Under the pieces are notes generated by a model. That model worked only from the letters and a program-made list of their open reading frames with translations. It had not been told where the DNA came from and did no database searches. DNA of 9,299 bases. It comes from an uncultured Bacteroidales bacterium. GTDB taxonomy: Bacteria; Bacteroidota; Bacteroidia; Bacteroidales; UBA932. Where the stretch lies: positions 1-9,299 of the forward strand of contig CAMNQO010000060.1 of assembly GCA_946549475.1 (NCBI GenBank), written 5' to 3'. The translations under genes and the position numbers were made by a program. Position 1 is the first letter of the stretch; each line of letters opens with the position of its first letter. Shown piece by piece: positions 1 through 5,877 of the stretch.

Positions 1-344
1 GACGCGATGTTGTTGACGAAACGGGCGGCGGGAGAATCCTCCGGCAGGGGAGCGTTGCCGCTTTCCAGCGCGGACAGTCCGCTGAACAGGTCCTTGAACA
101 TACGGGACGCGGCGCCGGAGGCCGGGACAAATTTGCATTTGCCGTGGATTTCAGCGCTTTCGCTGTAGGCTGCGGCCGCGGCCGCTTCCTGTCCGTCAAG
201 GACGCAGATGCCTCTTTGGCTGGTGGCGGGTGCGACGATTTTCATCCAGGGGAATCCGGATTTGAAGCGGTCCATCTGGGCTTTTACATGGGAGACAGTA
301 GCCCCTCGGGACTCTATCTGCAGGACATCATCATTGGTAAGCAT
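1..344 (-). other. DUF4301 domain segment, with possible own start at ATG 344-342
   Basis: This is the in-frame continuation after PdxB. It starts at a Met codon (residue 350 of the fused frame) and resembles the beginning of the DUF4301 family of Bacteroidota, normally a separate protein of roughly 500 residues. Visible marks are MLTNDDVLQI at the start, FKSGFPWMKI at about 376-385 and the strongly family-like FVPASGAASRMF at 421-432. The family has no established function. VPASGAASRM resembles the glycine-rich R-M signature of nucleotidyltransferases, which is only a suggestion. The bases just before the ATG are AT-rich (AAATTTATATCGATTACAAT), as Bacteroidota start regions often are, so an independent start inside the longer frame is possible. 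A short Ala run (about 403-408) comes from a GCGGCCGC-type repeat at 172-185. The 3' end lies outside the window. Confidence 0.75.
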
Positions 345-1391
345 ATTGTAATCGATATAAATTTCACGACGGTAGTGGTATTCGGAACGCATCTTCTCGA
401 AATTGTGCGGGTTCATTTTGAAGAGGAAATCGTCCGTGAAGATGGGGTAACTGTATTGGAAGATGGTGGCGATCTGCGCGGCGCTCTTGTCGGTAAAGTC
501 CAGTTTCTGGGGCTGGATTTCCGGGCTGGCGACCTCGGCGATGTAGTCGTACAAAGGCGTGATGCCGAAACGGTGGGCGATGGCCTGGACGGAAAAGGTC
601 GTGCCGTTCTGCTTGCCCTGCAAGGAGTAGCCGGCGATGTGCGGGGTGGCGATATCCACCATTTCCATCAGTTCCAGGTCGATGTCCGGCTCGTTGTTCC
701 AGGTGTCGATGGCGACGGCCCCGAGTCGCGGGATGGCGCGTTTGAGGGCGGCTTCATCCACCACTTCCCCCCGGGCGGCGTTGATGAAAATGGCGTTGTC
801 CTTCATCCGGGCGAAGAACTGTCCGTCCGCCAGATTGCGGGTGTTTTCGTTGAGCGGGATGTGCAGGGTGACGATGTCGGCCCGGCGCAACAGTTCTTCG
901 AGGGAACAGAACTTCCCGTCGGCATTGCCTTCGGCGGCCTCGCGCGGGGGGTCGCAAAGGAGTACCTTGAAGCCCAGGTGGCGGGCGAGACGCTCGACTT
1001 TCTGCCCCACATGGCCGACTCCGATGATGCCGAAATATCCGCCTTCTATTTTGATACCTTTGCGGGCGGCCATGCCGTAAAGGGCGGAAAATACATATTG
1101 CATCACGCCGCCCGCGTTGCAGCCGGAGGCGCTGTGGACTTCAATGCCATGGGCGGCGCACCAGTCCAGGTCGATGTGGTCGGTGCCGATGGTGGCCGTC
1201 GCGATCATCTTGACCGCCGTCCCGGCGAGCATCGCCTCGTTGCAGCGGGTACGGGTGCGGATGATGAGTGCATCCGCATCGAGGATGTCCTCGTGGGTGA
1301 TGAGTTTGCCGTCGATGTATCTGACCTCGGCGTAAGGCTCGAACACGCCTTCCAGGAAGGGGATGTTCTTATCGGCTACTATTCGTATCAT
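1..1391 (-). CDS. pdxB: PdxB (4-phosphoerythronate dehydrogenase) fused in frame to a DUF4301 domain; 3' end outside window
   Basis: The first 349 codons are a complete erythronate-4-phosphate dehydrogenase, the cytoplasmic NAD-dependent 2-hydroxyacid dehydrogenase that makes 2-oxo-3-hydroxy-4-phosphobutanoate in DXP-dependent pyridoxal-phosphate synthesis. I see the Rossmann motif GIIGVGHVG at residues 121-129 and the family catalytic triad: Arg207 in NAARGEV, Glu234 in NNEPD and His251 in TPHIAGYS. The PdxB-type C-terminal dimerisation region follows (about 285-345). The ATG at 1391-1389 overlaps the stop of the DciA-like gene as ATGA, suggesting coupled translation. About 349 residues is a normal full PdxB, yet there is no stop: the frame continues through residues REIYIDYN into MLTNDDVLQI and at least 114 residues of a DUF4301 domain, and leaves the window still open. 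It may be a true fusion, or two genes whose separating stop was lost by mutation or sequence error. PdxB identity is secure; the fusion rests on the sequence as given. Confidence 0.9.
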   Translation of the reverse strand, partial: MIRIVADKNIPFLEGVFEPYAEVRYIDGKLITHEDILDADALIIRTRTRCNEAMLAGTAVKMIATATIGTDHIDLDWCAAHGIEVHSASGCNAGGVMQYVFSALYGMAARKGIKIEGGYFGIIGVGHVGQKVERLARHLGFKVLLCDPPREAAEGNADGKFCSLEELLRRADIVTLHIPLNENTRNLADGQFFARMKDNAIFINAARGEVVDEAALKRAIPRLGAVAIDTWNNEPDIDLELMEMVDIATPHIAGYSLQGKQNGTTFSVQAIAHRFGITPLYDYIAEVASPEIQPQKLDFTDKSAAQIATIFQYSYPIFTDDFLFKMNPHNFEKMRSEYHYRREIYIDYNMLTNDDVLQIESRGATVSHVKAQMDRFKSGFPWMKIVAPATSQRGICVLDGQEAAAAAAYSESAEIHGKCKFVPASGAASRMFKDLFSGLSALESGNAPLPEDSPAARFVNNIA

Positions 1392-1723
1392 CGCAGTACA
1401 ATCTGATTGACATAACGGGTGAAGGTCTTTCCCCGGATAAACATTTCATCCTGCCGGAGCGCATCGTTGAGCCTGTCCGTCAGGGGGCCGGTCATGAGCG
1501 AGAGCCGGCTGCGGGCCACCGAAGAGTTGAGCGTGACATACAGTGTCCCTCCGTTGAACCAGACCCGGCTGGTATAGCGGTCCATGCCGCTGATTTCGCC
1601 CCATCGCCGGCAGATGAGTTGCGCGTTGTAGGCAGGCCCGAGACCTTCGGCGACCAGCCATTCCTGGATAGCCTGCCGGATGGGGACGGGATACTTCCTT
1701 TCTATGCGGTTGCCGGTATTCAT
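1388..1723 (-). CDS. DUF721 / DciA-like protein
   Basis: This small cytoplasmic protein of 111 residues matches the DUF721 pattern. It has an N-terminal helix (IRQAIQEWLVAEGL, about 15-28), an ICRRWGEISG segment at about 37-46 where the family has a conserved Trp, a strand-rich part TLYVTLNSS at about 61-69, and a helix SRLSLMTGPLTDRLND. In several bacteria DUF721 proteins (DciA) help load the replicative helicase DnaB. The short Bacteroidota form contains little beyond the KH-like domain, so a helicase-loading role here is inferred from family and context. Its ATG at 1723-1721 overlaps the recF stop as ATGA, and its own TGA overlaps the pdxB ATG in the same way. The tight link to recF fits a replication or repair role. 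No signal peptide or membrane segment is visible. Confidence 0.82.
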   Translation of the reverse strand: MNTGNRIERKYPVPIRQAIQEWLVAEGLGPAYNAQLICRRWGEISGMDRYTSRVWFNGGTLYVTLNSSVARSRLSLMTGPLTDRLNDALRQDEMFIRGKTFTRYVNQIVLR

Positions 1724-2814
1724 ATTCTTTCAAAACGGCCTTCGGATGTGCGGAAATAGGCCCTGTCGGCCGTCGCTCCGTCCACGAGGGGCTGGAGGCG
1801 GCTCTCGCTGCAATCCGTGATGAATATCTGTCCGAAGTCTTCCCGGGCCACCATCGCAATGAGGTTGGCGGTGCGGGAGAGGTCGAGTTTGTCGAATACA
1901 TCATCCAGCAGCAAGGTGGGCGGGGTGCCGCCCCGGCGTTTCATCAGTTCGTACTGGGCGAACTTGAGGGCGACGAGAAAGGTCTTCTGCTGCCCTTGTG
2001 AGCCGCAGCGGCGGATCGGCCGGCCGGACATCTCGAAGGCGAAATCATCCCGCTGCACGCCGCTGCCGGTGAAGCCCATGCGGAAATCGCGTTCACGGCC
2101 TCTCAGGAGCAGTTCTTCCAGCGGGGCCTGCTCCAGTTCCGAACGGTAGCGGATGGAGACCTCTTCCTTTCCCCCGCTCAGGCGCGTGTAATAGTCCGCT
2201 ACGACAGGGGTGAGTTGCCTGGTGAATTGCCGGCGTGCCTGATGGATGACATCGGCGTGCAGGGCCATCTGCGCATCCAGCACATCCAGCAGTCCGCGGT
2301 CCGCCATGGGTTCTTTGAGCAGGTGGTTGCGCTGCTGGAGCAGCCGGCCGTACTGTCCGAGGGCGCGCAGGTATTCCGCGTCCATCTGCGAAAGCACGAT
2401 GTCGGCCAGGCGCCGCCTTTCTTCGGCGGATTCGCTCACCAGGGCGCTGTCGGCAGGGGAGACGGTCACGATGGGCAGCAGCCCGATGTGGGCGGAGAAG
2501 CGCTTGTAGGCTTTCTCATCGCGCCGCAGGATTTTTTCTTCGCCGCCGGCCCGCAGGGAAATACGGGTCTTGAGCCCGGACTCCAGCGCATATTGTCCGC
2601 AGAGCGAGAAACAAGGCTGGCCATGCCGCACATTGAAGCGGTCCTGCAGACCCAGGAAACTCTTGACCATGCTCAAGTAGAAGATGGCATCCAACAGGTT
2701 GGTCTTGCCTTCTCCGTTGCCGCCGACGATGCAGTTGACATTGGGGGAGAAATCCAGTTGCGCTCCTTCAATGTTGCGGAAATCGGCGATGGTGATGGTC
2801 TCGAGTCTCGGCAT
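1720..2814 (-). CDS. recF: RecF DNA replication/repair ATPase
   Basis: RecF is an SMC/Rad50-like ATPase that, with RecO and RecR, helps load RecA at single-strand gaps and stalled forks. The protein of 364 residues has the usual RecF length. It starts MPRLETITIADFRNIE, and a Walker A GGNGEGKT lies at residues 31-38. The ABC-type signature GSQGQQ is at 271-276 and Walker B LLLDDVFDKLD at 301-311. A C-terminal FITDCSES segment follows. The frame is open upstream to 2997, but that extension lies over rfbD and is not RecF-like. The ATG at 2814 is therefore chosen; it lies 5 bp after the rfbD stop. The gene ends in an ATGA overlap with the DUF721 gene. The recF-DUF721 order recalls the recF/DUF721 linkage of other phyla, but dnaN and gyrB are not in this window. 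Confidence 0.95.
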   Translation of the reverse strand: MPRLETITIADFRNIEGAQLDFSPNVNCIVGGNGEGKTNLLDAIFYLSMVKSFLGLQDRFNVRHGQPCFSLCGQYALESGLKTRISLRAGGEEKILRRDEKAYKRFSAHIGLLPIVTVSPADSALVSESAEERRRLADIVLSQMDAEYLRALGQYGRLLQQRNHLLKEPMADRGLLDVLDAQMALHADVIHQARRQFTRQLTPVVADYYTRLSGGKEEVSIRYRSELEQAPLEELLLRGRERDFRMGFTGSGVQRDDFAFEMSGRPIRRCGSQGQQKTFLVALKFAQYELMKRRGGTPPTLLLDDVFDKLDLSRTANLIAMVAREDFGQIFITDCSESRLQPLVDGATADRAYFRTSEGRFERI

Positions 2815-2819
2815 GGGAC

Positions 2820-3707
2820 TTATTTTTGTTCGCGGATACGGTCGATGCACACTTTCAGGGCATCGCGCCAGTAGGGGATGGTGAAGCCGAAATCGGCTTT
2901 GACCCGGGCTTTGTCCAGTACGGAATAGTGCGGACGGACGGCTTTCTGGGGAAATGCGTCGCTCATGCAGGGCTCGACGATGCATTTGTTGCCGCAAATC
3001 TGCCCTACGGCAAAAGCGAAGTCAAACCAACTGGCCACGCCTTCGTCCGTCAGGTGCCAGATGCCGTCCTCGCGGTATTTGTCGTTTTCGATGACATCGG
3101 AAATGAGGCTGGCGAGGGTGAGGGCGCTGGTGGGGGTGCCGACCTGGTCGATGACGACTTTGATGCGCTCCTTCTCGGCCGTGAGTTTCATCATCGTCTT
3201 GGTGAAATTGCGGCCGAAGGGGGAGTAGAGCCAGGCCGTGCGGAAAATCAGATAGCGGCAGCCGGCGGCGGCCACGGCGAGTTCGCCGGCATATTTGGTC
3301 TTGCCATAGACGCTCAGGGGGTTGGCCGGGGCGTCTTCCGGGATGGGTGAGGTGGCCGTGCCGTCAAAGATGAAGTCGGTGGAAATCTGGATGAGCAGGG
3401 CACCGGCGCTGCGGGCGATGCCGGCCAGGATTTCGGGAGCGACGCGGTTGAGCAGATCGCAACGCGCAAAATCATCCTCGGCCCCTTCTACATTGGTATA
3501 GGCGGCGCAGTTGACGATCGTGTCAATCTCGTGTTCACGGACAAACTGCCCGACGGCATCCCGGTCGGTGATGTCCAGGATGACGGTATCGACGCCTTCC
3601 CTCTCCACGACATCGGAGAAAAACCATTGCCGGGACGAGTTCCGGGCCAGCAGGCGGAGTTCGGTCCCGAGTTGACCGTTCCCGCCGGTTACAAGTATTC
3701 TTTTCAT
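2820..3707 (-). CDS. rfbD: RfbD/RmlD, dTDP-4-dehydrorhamnose reductase
   Basis: This enzyme catalyses the last step of dTDP-L-rhamnose synthesis, the NAD(P)H-dependent reduction of dTDP-4-keto-L-rhamnose, in the cytoplasm. The 295 residues are family length. It has an N-terminal extended-SDR Rossmann motif TGGNGQLG at 7-14, NCAAYTNVEGAE at about 66-77, ISTDFIFDG at 108-116, and the catalytic YxxxK as Tyr134 and Lys138 in YGKTKYAGE. IFRTAWLYSPFG lies at about 154-165 and the substrate-side segment RPHYSVLD at 258-265. Its ATG at 3707-3705 overlaps the rfbC stop as ATGA, so the two rhamnose genes are probably translationally coupled. The TAA stop at 2822-2820 is 5 bp before recF. The product would supply rhamnose for surface polysaccharide. 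Confidence 0.96.
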   Translation of the reverse strand: MKRILVTGGNGQLGTELRLLARNSSRQWFFSDVVEREGVDTVILDITDRDAVGQFVREHEIDTIVNCAAYTNVEGAEDDFARCDLLNRVAPEILAGIARSAGALLIQISTDFIFDGTATSPIPEDAPANPLSVYGKTKYAGELAVAAAGCRYLIFRTAWLYSPFGRNFTKTMMKLTAEKERIKVVIDQVGTPTSALTLASLISDVIENDKYREDGIWHLTDEGVASWFDFAFAVGQICGNKCIVEPCMSDAFPQKAVRPHYSVLDKARVKADFGFTIPYWRDALKVCIDRIREQK

Positions 3708-4267
3708 TTTTGATATTCAAACAAATAAGGTGAATCTTTCAAAAGAGGATGGCGGCTGTCCTTTTCGGATAGCAGCACGTCCGAGACCGGCAGTTTCCAG
3801 TCGATGGCCAGATCCGGGTCGTTCCAGGCAATGGCGCCTTCGCTCTGCGGGGCGTAGAAATTGTCGCACTTGTACTGGAAACGGGCGGTCGGGGAGAGAA
3901 CGGAAAATCCGTGCGCAAAGCCCCGGGGGATGAAAAACTGGCGGTGATTCTCGCCCGAGAGTTCCACGGACGTCCATTTCCCGAAGGTGGGGCTGCCCTT
4001 GCGGATATCCACCGCCACGTCCAGCACCCGTCCTTCGATGACCCGTACGAGCTTGCTCTGGGCAAATTCACCTTTCTGGAAATGCAGCCCCCGCAGTACG
4101 CCATAGGAGGAAAAACTCTCGTTGTCTTGTACGAAAACGACATCCAGGCCGGTTGCCGCCTGAAATGCCCGTTGGTTGTAACTCTCAAAGAAGTAGCCCC
4201 GTCCGTCCGCGAAGATGCGCGGCTGGAGGATGAGCACGCCTTCCAAATCCGTTTTAATGACTTCCAT
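3704..4267 (-). CDS. rfbC: RfbC/RmlC, dTDP-4-dehydrorhamnose 3,5-epimerase
   Basis: This cupin-fold enzyme converts dTDP-4-keto-6-deoxyglucose to dTDP-4-keto-L-rhamnose by epimerising C3 and C5, just before RfbD. From the ATG at 4267 the protein is 187 residues, the normal size. The characteristic start MEVIKTDLEGVLI and the segment ADGRGYFFESYN (20-31) are visible. The expected catalytic and binding residues are present: His62 in LRGLHFQ, Lys72 in SKLVRV, His119 in RGFAHGF, Tyr132 in FQYKCDN and Asp170. An upstream in-frame Met at 4294 would add nine residues (MKDISTNKN) and lengthen the overlap with rnhA to 41 bp. I prefer 4267 because the family begins there and the overlap is then 14 bp. 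It is coupled to rfbD through ATGA. Confidence 0.95.
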   Translation of the reverse strand: MEVIKTDLEGVLILQPRIFADGRGYFFESYNQRAFQAATGLDVVFVQDNESFSSYGVLRGLHFQKGEFAQSKLVRVIEGRVLDVAVDIRKGSPTFGKWTSVELSGENHRQFFIPRGFAHGFSVLSPTARFQYKCDNFYAPQSEGAIAWNDPDLAIDWKLPVSDVLLSEKDSRHPLLKDSPYLFEYQK

Positions 4268-4760
4268 GTTCTTGTTCGTTGATATATCCTTCATCTACGG
4301 CCAGTTCCGGACCCTTCGAAGCGGCGACGGCCAGGCTGTCGCAACGCTCGTTTTCCGGATGGCCGTTATGTCCTTTGACCCATTCGAAACGGACGCTGTG
4401 CCGGCTGAGCAGGGCACGGAGCGTTTCCCACAGGTCCCGGTTCTTCACGACGGTCTTCTTGCCGCCGCTGCGGCTGATATAGCCTCCCGACGCCCAACGC
4501 TCCAGCCAGCCCTGGCTGATGGCGTTCACCACATAGGATGAGTCGCTGGTGACCAGCACATCCGCGTTTTCCCATTTGATGGCTTGCAGCCCCTTGATGA
4601 CCGCCAGCAGTTCCATCCGGTTGTTCGTCGTCCGAGCAAAACCGCCGGACAGTTCCTTGCGGAGCGTCCCGCAGCACAGGACCGCTCCGTAGCCGCCCGC
4701 TCCCGGATTGCCCGAACAGGCTCCGTCGGTATAGAGCCGGATGGTCTCCCGCTGTCCCAT
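4254..4760 (-). CDS. rnhA: Ribonuclease HI
   Basis: RNase HI cuts the RNA strand of RNA-DNA hybrids, such as R-loops and primer remnants. The 168-residue protein from the ATG at 4760 begins MGQRETIRLYTDGACSGNPG. All four catalytic carboxylates are in place: Asp12 (YTDGAC), Glu50 (NNRMEL), Asp73 (TSDSSYV) and Asp141 (ERCDSL). His131 is in KGHNGH. The basic handle region is also present (about 84-113, GWLERWASGG through KNRDLW), so this is the bacterial type I form. The frame is open to 4820, but the first 20 codons would lie inside pdxA and look unrelated, so 4760 is chosen, 4 bp after the pdxA stop. A C-terminal tail of about 20 residues with VDEGY runs past the catalytic core and overlaps the rfbC start by 14 bp. 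Confidence 0.95.
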   Translation of the reverse strand: MGQRETIRLYTDGACSGNPGAGGYGAVLCCGTLRKELSGGFARTTNNRMELLAVIKGLQAIKWENADVLVTSDSSYVVNAISQGWLERWASGGYISRSGGKKTVVKNRDLWETLRALLSRHSVRFEWVKGHNGHPENERCDSLAVAASKGPELAVDEGYINEQEHGSH

Positions 4761-4764
4761 CTCC

Positions 4765-5793
4765 CTATAGTTTGCCTTTCTGCAGGGCGTCGTAACGTTC
4801 GCGCCGCTGGTAAATGTCAATGGCGGTGTAGATGGCCGACTTCATCGACTGGGGGTCGGCCAGGTCACGCCCGGCCATCTCGTAGGCCGTCCCGTGGTCC
4901 GGGGAAGTGCGCACGACCGGCAGGCCTGCGGTGAAATTGACCCCTTCCTCGAAGGCGAGCGCCTTGAATGGAATGAGCCCCTGGTCGTGGTACATCGCCA
5001 GTACCGCGTCGAACTTGAGGTAATTGCCCAGGCCGAAAAAGCCGTCGGGGCTGAAGGGCCCGAAGGCCAGTATGCCTTCTTTTTTGGCAATCTGTACGGC
5101 GGGAATGATGATTCTCTGCTCCTCGTCCCCCAGCAGGCCGCCGTCGCCGCAGTGGGGATTGAGTCCCAGCACGGCGATTTTGGGCTCGATGACACCGAAA
5201 TCCCTTTGCAGGGAGGCCTTCATCATCCGGAGTTTTTTCAGGATTTTCTCTTCGCTGATGGCGCCCGGGACATCTTTGAAGGGGATGTGGGTGGTCACGA
5301 CGCCCACTTTCAGGCGCTCCGTGACCATCAGCATCGTCACATCATTGACGCCGAAGGCCTGTTGCATGTATTCCGTGTGCCCGGCATAGCCGAAGCCTTC
5401 GTTGACCATCGCCTGTTTGTTGATGGGGGCGGTCACCAGCACGTCCAGCAGCCCCTCCTTGATGTCCCGGATGGCACATTCGAGACTGGTCATCGCACAT
5501 TTGGCGGACTCGCTGGTGGGCTGGCCGGGCTCGACGAATACATTCTCGGGCAGACAGTTGACGATGTTGACGCACTTGGGACGGAGATCCCGGGCGCTCA
5601 TGATGACATGGGTGTTGATGTTACCGATGTCGTGCAGGAGTTTCTTGTAGAAACCGAATATTTTGGAGGAACCGTAAATGACGGGGGTAAACAGGTCAAG
5701 CGTCCTTTCATCGGCAAGGGCCTTGATGATGACTTCGTAACTGATGCCGTTACCGTCGCCCTGGGTGATTCCCACGATAAGTTTTCTGTTCAT
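4765..5793 (-). CDS. pdxA: PdxA, 4-hydroxythreonine-4-phosphate dehydrogenase
   Basis: PdxA oxidises 4-phosphohydroxy-L-threonine with NAD(P), giving the aminoacetone phosphate that PdxJ joins to DXP to build pyridoxine phosphate. The 342 residues are family length. Motifs seen in order are ITQGDGNGISYEV at 9-21, VTAPINK at 120-126, GHTEY at 138-142, then the three metal-binding histidines: His169 (TTHIPF), His214 (NPHCGDGG) and His269 (MYHDQGL). RTSPDHGTAYE lies at 295-305. NPHCGDGG differs slightly from the more usual NPHAGEGG. The ATG at 5793 has an A-rich leader (ACACAAAGATAT) and no clear Shine-Dalgarno sequence, which is normal in Bacteroidota. It lies 68 bp after ffh and is followed within 4 bp by rnhA. 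Another enzyme of the same pathway, PdxB, is encoded five genes further on. Confidence 0.96.
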   Translation of the reverse strand: MNRKLIVGITQGDGNGISYEVIIKALADERTLDLFTPVIYGSSKIFGFYKKLLHDIGNINTHVIMSARDLRPKCVNIVNCLPENVFVEPGQPTSESAKCAMTSLECAIRDIKEGLLDVLVTAPINKQAMVNEGFGYAGHTEYMQQAFGVNDVTMLMVTERLKVGVVTTHIPFKDVPGAISEEKILKKLRMMKASLQRDFGVIEPKIAVLGLNPHCGDGGLLGDEEQRIIIPAVQIAKKEGILAFGPFSPDGFFGLGNYLKFDAVLAMYHDQGLIPFKALAFEEGVNFTAGLPVVRTSPDHGTAYEMAGRDLADPQSMKSAIYTAIDIYQRRERYDALQKGKL

Positions 5794-5861
5794 ATATCTT
5801 TGTGTTCTATGCGTTAGTATGCTGTTGTTCCGTGTACTTGCCTGCCGGGTCGGGGCGCGGG
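5794..5861 (-). other. ffh-pdxA intergenic spacer
   Basis: This 68-bp spacer is the longest non-coding stretch in the window. On the transcribed strand it begins GC-rich (GCCCGCGCCCCGACCCGG) and ends AT-rich just before the pdxA ATG. I do not see a convincing Bacteroidota -7 box (TAnnTTTG) directed at pdxA, and no U-tract terminator follows ffh. It may simply be an operon spacer, or hold a promoter too diverged to recognise. Confidence 0.45.
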
Positions 5862-5877
5862 CTACCTCCTGTAGCCC
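5859..5877 (-). other. Perfect inverted repeat (hairpin) over the ffh stop codon
   Basis: The transcribed strand reads GGGCTACAGGAGGTAGCCC: a 7-bp perfect stem (GGGCTAC/GTAGCCC) around a 5-base AGGAG loop. The TAG stop of ffh falls in the 3' arm. No run of T follows in the direction of transcription (GCGCCCCG instead), so it is not a typical intrinsic terminator. It could act as a weak mRNA-stabilising hairpin, or be a chance result of the codons used. Confidence 0.4.

Noticed and set aside
172..185. GCGGCCGCGGCCGC, a 14-base palindrome with NotI-type sites
   Set aside because: It encodes a short Ala run in the DUF4301 domain and is explained by GC-rich alanine codons. It does not look like a cloning remnant or regulatory site.
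144..1406. Plus-strand open frame of 420 codons
   Set aside because: It lies antisense to pdxB-DUF4301, whose opposite-strand translation has clear family motifs. The plus-strand protein is low-complexity Gly/Asp/Val-rich with no recognisable domain, as expected for a shadow in GC-rich coding DNA.
2815..2997. N-terminal extension of RecF by 61 codons
   Set aside because: The extension lies inside rfbD in another frame and is Arg/Pro/Ser-rich, unlike RecF; the ATG at 2814 gives the family start and length.
5795..5802. TATCTTTG, a match to the Bacteroidota -7 promoter box (TAnnTTTG) on the plus strand
   Set aside because: It points away from pdxA into the antisense of ffh, and I find no matching -33 TTG element upstream. 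It is probably chance.
4894..5817. Plus-strand open frame of 307 codons opposite pdxA
   Set aside because: It is antisense to a complete, motif-rich pdxA and has no recognisable domain.
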